NCBI GenBank assembly: GCA_034429215.1 | Contig: DAOUGI010000062.1 | Location: 1-5,190, forward strand | DNA length: 5,190 nucleotides | Source: JAFGOG01 sp034429215 | GTDB taxonomy: Bacteria > Chloroflexota > Anaerolineae > JAAYZQ01 | Direction: 5' to 3' | Part shown: positions 1 to 4,164 of the stretch, in pieces | Layout of the letters: every line of letters begins with the position of its first letter | Numbering within the stretch: the stretch's first letter is position 1 | Program-made: the position numbers and the translations under genes | The notes under the pieces: model-generated | Database searches by the model: none | Told to the model about the DNA's origin: nothing | Seen by the model: the letters and a program-made list of their open reading frames with translations, nothing else

Positions 1-540
1 GATCGGGAACAGGTTGTCGCCGCTGCACGGGCCGGCCATCACCCAGGCCTGGGCCGGGGCGGTGGCGGTCATGGTCGGAAAGCCGATCAGGTGGGCAAAG
101 TAGGTGTTGAACGGCAGATCGCCCATGACCTCGACGCCCTCCACGTCCTGCAGGACGCCGTTCGCATCGGTCAGCTTGCGCGGGACGAGCGAGCCGGGCG
201 TGGTGCCTACTTGCCGCAGCCGCTGGGCGTCGTCGTCGATGTACCAGGCCACGACGTCGTTCGGATCGAGGCTGTTGATCTCGGCATAGTCTTCGATCCC
301 CTGCATCACCAGATCGTCCGTCACGGCGAAGAACTGATCGTTACCGTCCATCAACCCCTGGGTCAGGATCTTGACCCCGGACATGGCGGCCGAGTCGACC
401 GCGTTCTGGACGACACGCCGCTGGGCGTAGGCGTTGCCGACGTCAACCACCACGGCCACCAACGCCAGCAGTACGATCACGATAAACGCGATCACGATAA
501 TCGATTGTCCACGTTCCTTTTCCTGATGTAGTGTGAGCAT
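1..540 (-). CDS. TadG-like pilus assembly protein, N-terminal part (cut by window edge)
   Basis: Start of a TadG-like protein of the Tad (Flp pilus) system; 180 residues are visible and the frame is still open at base 1. Residues 1-11 are a short charged leader ending in ERG, followed by one hydrophobic segment (about 13-34). Then comes VDVGNAYAQRRVVQNAVDSA (32-51), the signature I associate with the Tad/TadG N-terminal domain (QRR..QNA.D.AA). The rest looks extracytoplasmic. Unlike the pilin and the two TadE proteins upstream, it has G11-Q-S-I-I-V with no Glu at +5, so prepilin-peptidase processing is doubtful; the helix more likely stays as a membrane anchor. The ATG at 540 follows AAGGAGGT (553-546) with a 6-nt spacer, so the start is firm. 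The gene lies 82 bp after the second tadE-like gene and is probably in the same transcript. Many TadG proteins carry a C-terminal von Willebrand A domain; whether this one does cannot be seen. Confidence 0.85.
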   Translation of the reverse strand, partial: MLTLHQEKERGQSIIVIAFIVIVLLALVAVVVDVGNAYAQRRVVQNAVDSAAMSGVKILTQGLMDGNDQFFAVTDDLVMQGIEDYAEINSLDPNDVVAWYIDDDAQRLRQVGTTPGSLVPRKLTDANGVLQDVEGVEVMGDLPFNTYFAHLIGFPTMTATAPAQAWVMAGPCSGDNLFPI

Positions 541-545
541 TTTCT

Positions 546-553
546 ACCTCCTT
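546..553 (-). promoter_or_regulatory. Ribosome binding site of the tadG-like gene
   Basis: Read on the minus strand this is AAGGAGGT, a near-perfect anti-16S match, 6 nt before the ATG at 540. It fixes the start and suggests strong independent translation initiation. Confidence 0.85.
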
Positions 554-584
554 GGTTCTACAATGATTTTTCGATGTTTTCTCA

Positions 585-603
585 GCGGCGGGTATCCCGC
601 CGC
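585..603 (-). other. 8-bp GC hairpin between tadE-like and tadG-like genes
   Basis: GCGGCGGG (585-592) and CCCGCCGC (596-603) form a perfect 8-bp stem with a 3-nt loop. It starts about 20 nt after the stop of the second tadE-like gene in the 82-bp gap. In the minus-strand transcript it is followed by TGAGAAAAC rather than a U-run, so a classical terminator is unlikely. An mRNA processing or stabilising element, or a weak attenuator that lowers tadG expression, fits better. The role is inference. Confidence 0.5.
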
Positions 604-622
604 GGGCCATCCACGATGCAAC

Positions 623-1084
623 TTACTCGAACAACTCCATAACCGATTCCGCATTGAGCACGATCGGCCCCAGTAGCGTAAATTCACCCGGCGTGACAAA
701 ATAGGGGATGTTTATCGTCGGCAGATCGACCGTATATGCAACAGTCACCGTGATGGGAGTGATCGGCACCCGCTCTGAAAATTGCGGCATGACTGTAATG
801 TGCGCCTGATCCGGGTTCAGGAAGGGCATGGCCTCTTCGACTATGGATACTACCTCCGCGTCAGTAGCATTATAGGTCATTATGTGCCGCGCGCCCTGGC
901 GTGCGGCGCTGGTGATGCTGAGGTACGAGAACCCTATCCAGGCAAAGAGCATGATAGCGACCAGGAGCGCGATCAGCAAGGGCATGACCAGCGCGAACTC
1001 GGTGAGGCTTTGCCCCTGTGCGCGCGATCCTTTGCTTCGGTCAAGGTGAAAGCGGATCTGTGCCACGCTGAACCTGTCTTTCAT
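623..1084 (-). CDS. TadE-family pseudopilin (second of two)
   Basis: A TadE-like minor pilin (pseudopilin) of 153 residues. Pseudopilins of this family are processed by the Tad prepilin peptidase and help assemble the Flp pilus. The leader is basic, and GQSLTEF (24-30) is a perfect type IVb cleavage motif: cut after G24, Glu29 at +5, Phe at +6. A hydrophobic helix follows (about 31-52), then the typical S.TSAARQGAR (56-66). The remaining approximately 85 residues are probably extracytoplasmic and beta-rich (VPITPITVTVAYTVDLP). I chose the ATG at 1084 because it overlaps the upstream stop as ATGA (translational coupling) and follows a weak CAGGT. An in-frame ATG at 1117 would add 11 residues but has no Shine-Dalgarno and lies inside the upstream gene. 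Whether this is the tadE or the tadF equivalent cannot be decided. Confidence 0.9.
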   Translation of the reverse strand: MKDRFSVAQIRFHLDRSKGSRAQGQSLTEFALVMPLLIALLVAIMLFAWIGFSYLSITSAARQGARHIMTYNATDAEVVSIVEEAMPFLNPDQAHITVMPQFSERVPITPITVTVAYTVDLPTINIPYFVTPGEFTLLGPIVLNAESVMELFE

Positions 1085-1554
1085 TCGGTACCTGGCCGGA
1101 TTGGCATACACGTCCATGCCGACATGACCGCACTGTCAAACAATCCCATGCGTCCCAGCCAGGGGAGAACAATCCCTTGAGTTGGGTTTATGATCTCGTA
1201 ACTCAGTGTCACCGTGATGCTTTCTGCATCTTTGACCGGCGGCATGATCGTGAAATGCTCAGGGTCGGTGATCAGCCCGGCAGCCATCGCCTCGTTTTTG
1301 GTCACCTTGAGGTACCTTGTATACTCTGCCGAGCCAGGTGCCATGTTAGGGTTGAGTGAGGCATACACGGCGCCTTCGCGCGAAGCGTTCAGCAGGGCGA
1401 TGTAGGAGTAGAAGAGCATGGCCATCTCAAAGATGATCAGGACGATCAGCAGCAAAAAGACCGTGCCAAAGGTCATCTCCAGCAATGCTTGTCCCTGTTC
1501 TTTTCGGTCTGACCGCCTGCCTGGCCGGCGCCTCAAGCGAGCTAACACTTTCAA
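1081..1554 (-). CDS. TadE-family pseudopilin (first of two), TTG start
   Basis: A TadE-like pseudopilin of 157 residues. A very basic N-terminus (RLRRRPGRRSDRK, about 6-18) precedes G21-QALLEM: cleavage after G21, Glu26 at +5, Met instead of the usual Phe/Tyr at +6. A hydrophobic helix covers about 29-54 and is followed by NASREGAVYASL (56-67), the TadE-style segment after the helix. The C-terminal part (about 100-157) is probably extracytoplasmic and contains two Met/Trp/Cys-rich stretches. The frame is open upstream to 1839, but that stretch covers the promoter, a hairpin and part of flp. I take TTG at 1554, 6 nt after AAAGGAGG. GTG at 1548 is the alternative, 9 nt after the overlapping second AGGAGG. 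The stop overlaps the next gene's start by ATGA, so the two pseudopilins are probably made in balanced amounts. Confidence 0.85.
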   Translation of the reverse strand: MKVLARLRRRPGRRSDRKEQGQALLEMTFGTVFLLLIVLIIFEMAMLFYSYIALLNASREGAVYASLNPNMAPGSAEYTRYLKVTKNEAMAAGLITDPEHFTIMPPVKDAESITVTLSYEIINPTQGIVLPWLGRMGLFDSAVMSAWTCMPIRPGTE

Positions 1555-1557
1555 ATG

Positions 1558-1570
1558 CCTCCTCCTTTCC
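1558..1570 (-). promoter_or_regulatory. Double Shine-Dalgarno deciding the tadE-like start
   Basis: On the minus strand this reads GGAAAGGAGGAGG, two overlapping AGGAGG motifs. The first is 6 nt from TTG 1554 and the second 9 nt from GTG 1548; no ATG is in range. It argues strongly against the longer in-frame starts upstream. Confidence 0.75.
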
Positions 1571-1609
1571 TTAAGTGACTGCAACAAGCCGTCCGCTGCA
1601 GCCACCATT

Positions 1610-1638
1610 ACTATATCACAGTCAATCGGGGTTGACAA
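1610..1638 (-). promoter_or_regulatory. Promoter of the tadE-tadE-tadG transcript
   Basis: On the minus strand a -35 of TTGTCA (1638-1633) and a -10 of TATAGT (1615-1610) are separated by exactly 17 bp, each 5/6 to the sigma-70 consensus. The start would fall near 1603, giving a leader of about 49 nt before the TTG at 1554. It lies 3' of the flp hairpin (1704-1731), so the pseudopilins would have their own transcript. Its -35 region is nearly identical to that of the flp promoter. Confidence 0.7.
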
Positions 1639-1657
1639 TAGCCAATTAGTACTAATG
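1636..1657 (-). promoter_or_regulatory. Degenerate operator dyad at the tadE promoter
   Basis: CATTAGT (1657-1651), 8 bp, GCTATTG (1642-1636) on the minus strand. It has the same arm length and spacing as the perfect dyad at the flp promoter, with 5 of 7 positions complementary. It overlaps the -35 by three bases and is centred near -43. A 12-bp perfect palindrome ATTAGTACTAAT (1645-1656) lies within its distal half. Regulator binding is inferred from conservation, not shown. Confidence 0.5.
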
Positions 1658-1703
1658 AGCTCTGTATCGATTAGGATAAAGGTCCTACGCGGCGGTGACA
1701 AGG

Positions 1704-1731
1704 GTAGAGCCCCACAAAAGTGGGGCTCTAC
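1704..1731 (-). terminator. Perfect 12-bp hairpin after flp (terminator-like)
   Basis: GTAGAGCCCCAC (1704-1715) and GTGGGGCTCTAC (1720-1731) pair perfectly around a 4-nt loop (UUUU in the minus-strand RNA), 31 nt after the flp stop. No U-run follows (CCTTGTCACC), so it is not a textbook intrinsic terminator. Its strength and its position between flp and a separate downstream promoter suggest it ends or protects a short, abundant pilin mRNA of about 260 nt. A short direct repeat GGTGAC flanks it (1694-1699 and 1732-1737). Confidence 0.6.
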
Positions 1732-1762
1732 GGTGACGTTGACAGGGTTGGCTGCTTCAGCT

Positions 1763-1909
1763 CTAGATAGCGTTGACGATGGTGCTGAAGACGTTTCCGA
1801 CGGCTGGTCCGAGCAGGAGCAGGATGGCGATAACAACAATAGCCACCAGAACTAGGATCAAAGCGTATTCTACCAATCCCTGCCCTTCCTCACGCGGCAT
1901 AAACAACAT
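1763..1909 (-). CDS. flp: Flp-type (type IVb/Tad) major pilin, 48 residues
   Basis: A very small prepilin: MLFMPREEG, then QGLVEYALI, then a long Ile/Leu/Val helix (about 16-33), then GPAVGNVFSTIVNAI to the end. REEGQGLVEY carries the Flp cleavage motif: cut after G9, Glu14 at +5 and Tyr15 at +6, leaving a 39-residue mature pilin. Flp subunits are polymerised by the Tad machinery into thin adhesive fibres. This one is at the short end of the family and has almost no domain beyond the N-terminal helix, as in other Flp pilins. ATG 1909 follows GGGGGTGA with an 8-nt spacer from the G-run. An in-frame GTG at 1918, giving three more residues, is possible. The gene is easily missed because of its size. 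It sits between the sensor kinase gene and the pseudopilins, with its own promoter and a downstream hairpin. Confidence 0.9.
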   Translation of the reverse strand: MLFMPREEGQGLVEYALILVLVAIVVIAILLLLGPAVGNVFSTIVNAI

Positions 1910-1941
1910 CTCGTTCACCCCCTTTCCTTTTGAATTTCTGC

Positions 1942-1958
1942 ACCGATATGGTATCGGT
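1942..1958 (-). other. 5'-end hairpin of the flp mRNA
   Basis: ACCGATA (1942-1948) and TATCGGT (1952-1958) form a perfect 7-bp stem with a 3-nt loop. With transcription starting near 1962 the hairpin lies about 4 nt from the 5' end of the message. Such 5'-terminal stems are known to protect mRNAs from 5'-end-dependent decay; a protective role here is inference. Confidence 0.5.
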
Positions 1959-1968
1959 AGCCATAATT

Positions 1969-1997
1969 AATATAGCACGCTTGTCCAGTTTTGACAA
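1969..1997 (-). promoter_or_regulatory. Promoter of flp
   Basis: On the minus strand a -35 of TTGTCA (1997-1992), a 17-bp spacer and a -10 of TATATT (1974-1969), both hexamers 5/6 to sigma-70 consensus. The predicted start is near 1962, with a leader of about 53 nt. The surrounding stretch is AT-rich compared with the genes. The -35 lies just 3' of the kinase stop codon, so the control region of the pilin gene reaches into the end of the kinase gene. Confidence 0.75.
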
Positions 1998-2016
1998 TAG
2001 TCCTTTGGTACTATTG
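1995..2016 (-). promoter_or_regulatory. Operator-like perfect dyad at the flp promoter
   Basis: CAATAGT (1995-2001), 8 bp, ACTATTG (2010-2016): perfect 7-bp arms. It overlaps the -35 by three bases and is centred near -43 relative to the predicted start, the position typical of class II activators of the LuxR type. It also covers the kinase stop codon (2011-2013). The same architecture recurs at the tadE promoter (1636-1657). The adjacent NarL/DegU-type regulator is the likely ligand, by inference. Confidence 0.55.
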
Positions 2017-3090
2017 CTGTGTGCACGGGATCTCGATCCGGATTCGGGTGCCACGGCCGATGCGGCTGTCTATCTGAATCTGGCCGCCGAGCATCTCGGC
2101 CCGTTCCTGCAAGGTGGCCAGGCCCAAGCCTTTGCGCTGCTGGTTGGCGCTCTTGAGCTCGTTCATGTCAAAGCCACTGCCGTCGTCTTCGACACTGGCG
2201 ACGACGAGCGTGTCCTGAAAGTCGAGCAGAACCTGGACGTGGGTGGCGTGGGCATGTTTCTGGATGTTGGTCAAAAGCTCCTGAACGACGCGGAAGAGGG
2301 TGACCTCGCTATAAGAGGCCAAGCGGGTTTCGTGGCCAACTACGGTCATGTTCGCCGATAGCTTGGTCTTTTCTTCGAAATCCTGGACATACTGCTTCAA
2401 AGTCGGCACCAGGCCCAGGTCGTCGAGCATCATCGGCCGCAGGGTGAGGATAAAGTCGCGGACCTTTTGGAATGAGGCGTTGACCGAGTTTTTCAGGTTG
2501 CCCAGCTCCACGCGGGCCTGGGCCGGATCGAGGTCGAACAGACGCTCGCAGATTTCGGCCTGCAGGATCAGGTTGGTCATCGACTGGGCCGGCCCGTCGT
2601 GTATCTGCCGGGCCAGGCGCTGCCGTTCCGTCTCCTGAGCTTCGATGACCCGGACGATGTTGGTCTGGCTCGCCGAAATGGCAGGGCCGACCTTGAGGGA
2701 CGGATCTGCCGGCGTAATCTGGCTTGCCAGCTCGATGAACTGCAAGGCCCGTTGGCCCTGCTGTTCCAGGCTTTGTTGCCGGCTCTGGAGCTGCTCAACC
2801 TGGCCGCGCATCATGAACAAGCGCATCTGGGCCTCGTGCGCGGCGGCATATATCTCTTTGATGTCGTCGCGGGAATAGGTGTCGATGGTGGTCTCCATCT
2901 GGCGGACGCGGTTGGCGATCTGGGTGTTACGCTGGACCAGTTTGTCCACTTCGGCTGTGCTCTGGCGGATCAAGACGTCTATTTCCTTGAGCTCTTTTTG
3001 GATCTGGTCGTATTCCTGCCGGATGTCCTGAACCAACGTCTTGAGATGCTCGGCGGCGGACGGTGCTGCTAGCGCATCTTCGCTTGACAT
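2011..3090 (-). CDS. DegS-like soluble sensor histidine kinase
   Basis: A 359-residue cytoplasmic histidine kinase with no membrane segment. Residues about 15-120 are a long coiled coil (DIRQEYDQIQKELKEID; TYSRDDIKEIYAAAHEAQMRLF) that resembles the DegS sensor domain. A HisKA_3 dimerisation domain follows with ERQRLARQIHDGPAQ, phosphoacceptor H164. The HATPase domain has the N box ELLTNIQKHA (N275), DDGSGF (302-307) and GLGLATLQERAEMLGG (321-336), all intact. It should phosphorylate the response regulator encoded just upstream, 22 bp away. ATG 3090 follows AGGGAG with a 5-nt spacer. Because the sensor part is cytoplasmic, the signal is presumably intracellular or relayed by a partner protein. 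The gene ends within the flp promoter region, linking it physically to pilin control. Family assignment is confident; the true signal is unknown. Confidence 0.92.
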   Translation of the reverse strand: MSSEDALAAPSAAEHLKTLVQDIRQEYDQIQKELKEIDVLIRQSTAEVDKLVQRNTQIANRVRQMETTIDTYSRDDIKEIYAAAHEAQMRLFMMRGQVEQLQSRQQSLEQQGQRALQFIELASQITPADPSLKVGPAISASQTNIVRVIEAQETERQRLARQIHDGPAQSMTNLILQAEICERLFDLDPAQARVELGNLKNSVNASFQKVRDFILTLRPMMLDDLGLVPTLKQYVQDFEEKTKLSANMTVVGHETRLASYSEVTLFRVVQELLTNIQKHAHATHVQVLLDFQDTLVVASVEDDGSGFDMNELKSANQQRKGLGLATLQERAEMLGGQIQIDSRIGRGTRIRIEIPCTQQ

Positions 3091-3112
3091 GCTCTCTCCC
3101 TGTTATATCGAC

Positions 3113-3802
3113 TTAACCGATGTCTTGCAGGCGGATCCAGCCGCGCCGCAACGCGTAGATTGCGGCCTGGGTCCGGTCGTTCACGGCTAACTTGCGCAGA
3201 ATGCTGGTCATGTGGTTCTTGACGGTCTGGCGGCTGATGCCGAGATCGTGGGCGATCTCTTTGTTGCTCTTGCCCCGGGCGATGAACTGGAGTATCTCCA
3301 TCTCGCGCGGAGAGAGGGAGACGAGCAGCGAGCCGTCGATATCCGAAATCTCACTGTCGACCTGCTTGAATTGGTCGAGGAGCCAGGCGCCAACCTCGGG
3401 CTTTTCCAGTACCCGGTCCTCGACTACATAGCTGCCTTGATGCACCAGGCGGATGGCCTCGATCAGCCGCCGAGGGCTCACATCTTTGGGAAAATAGGCC
3501 GAGGCGCCGGCGCGGATGGCGTGGAATACCTGCTCGTCGTCGTGGTAGGCGGTCAGCATGATGATACTGATATCCAGGAGGAGGTCCTTCAAGGTACGGG
3601 CGATCTGCAGACCGTTCATGCCGGGCAGGTTGATGTCGAGGAGCATCACGTTGGGAACCATCTGGCGGGCGAGCTGAAGGGCTTCGATGCCGTCGGCTAC
3701 TTCGGCGACGACGTCCAGGTCGTCTTCGCTTTCAAGCACGCGCCGCAGCCCCTGGCGGAAGACAGGATGATCGTCTACGATCATAACCGAGATCTTGTAC
3801 AT
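3113..3802 (-). CDS. NarL/DegU-type response regulator (receiver + LuxR HTH)
   Basis: A DNA-binding response regulator of 229 residues. The receiver domain (about 4-120) has the acidic pair D10-D11, phosphoacceptor D56 in VMLLDINLPGMNG, T84 and K106 (FPKD), so phosphorylation by the adjacent kinase is expected. A linker of about 40 residues is followed by a LuxR-type helix-turn-helix (about 163-221) with LSPREMEILQFIARGKSNKEIA and ISRQTVKNH as recognition region. Start: ATG 3802 (MYKISVMIVDD) with GAGG 9 nt upstream; an in-frame TTG at 3817 would add five residues and is less likely. It precedes the kinase in the same transcript, with a 22-bp gap. The natural targets are the two matching pilus promoters downstream and perhaps its own inverted-repeat-flanked promoter; this is inference. 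It is not an OmpR-type regulator. Confidence 0.93.
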   Translation of the reverse strand: MYKISVMIVDDHPVFRQGLRRVLESEDDLDVVAEVADGIEALQLARQMVPNVMLLDINLPGMNGLQIARTLKDLLLDISIIMLTAYHDDEQVFHAIRAGASAYFPKDVSPRRLIEAIRLVHQGSYVVEDRVLEKPEVGAWLLDQFKQVDSEISDIDGSLLVSLSPREMEILQFIARGKSNKEIAHDLGISRQTVKNHMTSILRKLAVNDRTQAAIYALRRGWIRLQDIG

Positions 3803-3850
3803 CGCCCTCAACCTCAACCCACCCCAGAGTCACCCACTGCGCTACGCTGC

Positions 3851-3930
3851 ACGATGGTCCGGGAGCCCCTTCGGCCGGGCATCCTCTTGGTCGGAAACCC
3901 GGCAAGCCGGGGAGAGGATTCAGCCATCGT
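3851..3930 (-). ncRNA. Candidate structured leader RNA (three-way junction) of the regulator gene
   Basis: In the minus-strand transcript this 80-nt stretch can fold into nested perfect stems. P1 is ACGATGG/CCATCGT (3930-3924 with 3857-3851), with two more pairs past a bulged base. P2 is ATCCTCT/AGAGGAT (3919-3913 with 3887-3881), capped by CCCGGC/GCCGGG (3911-3898). P3 pairs CCGG (3878-3875) with CCGG (3862-3859) around a GAAGG-containing loop. The junction strands are short: CTGA, GC and A. It begins about 19 nt after the predicted transcription start and ends 48 nt before the ATG. A cis-regulatory role (riboswitch-like, protein-binding or mRNA-stabilising) is possible. I do not recognise a known riboswitch consensus, and no terminator U-run follows. 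Confidence 0.45.
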
Positions 3931-3955
3931 CGCCCGAGCCAGAAGAATTTTGTCT

Positions 3956-3985
3956 AGTATACCACATAATTGCCGATATATGCAA
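3956..3985 (-). promoter_or_regulatory. Promoter of the two-component operon (extended -10)
   Basis: On the minus strand TGGTATACT provides an extended -10 (hexamer TATACT, 3961-3956, preceded by TG-N). A weak -35, TTGCAT (3985-3980), lies 18 bp upstream. The start would be near 3949, giving a leader of about 147 nt that contains the three-way-junction candidate. The weak -35 overlaps one arm of a 9-bp inverted repeat, which suggests control by a DNA-binding protein. Confidence 0.55.
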
Positions 3986-4034
3986 CTCTGGGGATTGTCC
4001 CATCTTTTGGAAAACTGGATAATCACAGAGTTGC
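3982..4034. repeat. 9-bp inverted repeat flanking the regulator promoter
   Basis: GCAACTCTG (3982-3990) and CAGAGTTGC (4026-4034) are perfect inverted copies 35 bp apart. The arm at 3982-3990 overlaps the weak -35 of the response-regulator promoter. The centre-to-centre distance of 44 bp is close to four helical turns, which would suit looping by a dimeric regulator. An RNA hairpin is less likely, since the repeat lies upstream of the predicted start. The arms do not resemble the flp/tadE dyad. Confidence 0.5.
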
Positions 4035-4164
4035 CATGTCGGTGTGGACACGACAAAGGATGAAAATGGAGCGAAAGTCGCCACTGCGAACGGCCGCCAT
4101 TTTCGAAGCAGGGCTTGACCGTCCATGCCGGACAGGCACGGGCAAAGGCAACAACGGGCTTGAT
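4035..4164. other. Intergenic stretch with no clear gene or terminator
   Basis: This is the distal part of the 362-bp gap between the glycosyltransferase-like gene and the regulator gene. I see no small reading frame with a ribosome site and no U-tailed hairpin after the glycosyltransferase stop. Minor features are a bulged stem around 4038-4054 (GTC-GTGT/ACAC-GAC) and 8-bp inverted copies GAAAATGG (4062-4069) and CCATTTTC (4097-4104). Neither supports a firm call, so read-through from the upstream gene cannot be excluded. Confidence 0.5.

Noticed and set aside
1085..1117. Eleven-residue N-terminal extension of the second TadE gene
   Set aside because: No ribosome site before the ATG at 1117, and the ATGA overlap at 1084-1081 is a typical coupled start.
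1555..1839. Upstream extension of the first TadE gene to an earlier start
   Set aside because: The extension would cover the flp 3' end, a perfect hairpin and a strong promoter; the double Shine-Dalgarno at 1558-1570 points to the TTG at 1554. The ATG at 1608 lies upstream of the predicted transcription start.
3851..3930. Assignment of the leader to a known riboswitch or hammerhead ribozyme
   Set aside because: Fragments such as CCGAAGGGGC recall glycine riboswitches and CTGA recalls the hammerhead core, but the other required conserved elements (for example CTGATGA plus GAAA) are missing.
3212..4063. Long plus-strand open frame antisense to the response regulator, running into its leader
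   Set aside because: It is the complement of a gene with intact receiver and helix-turn-helix motifs; the translation shows no domain and has no convincing ribosome site.
4062..4104. 8-bp inverted copies GAAAATGG / CCATTTTC as a terminator of the glycosyltransferase gene
   Set aside because: 27-nt spacer, no U-run, and short arms; within what chance allows.
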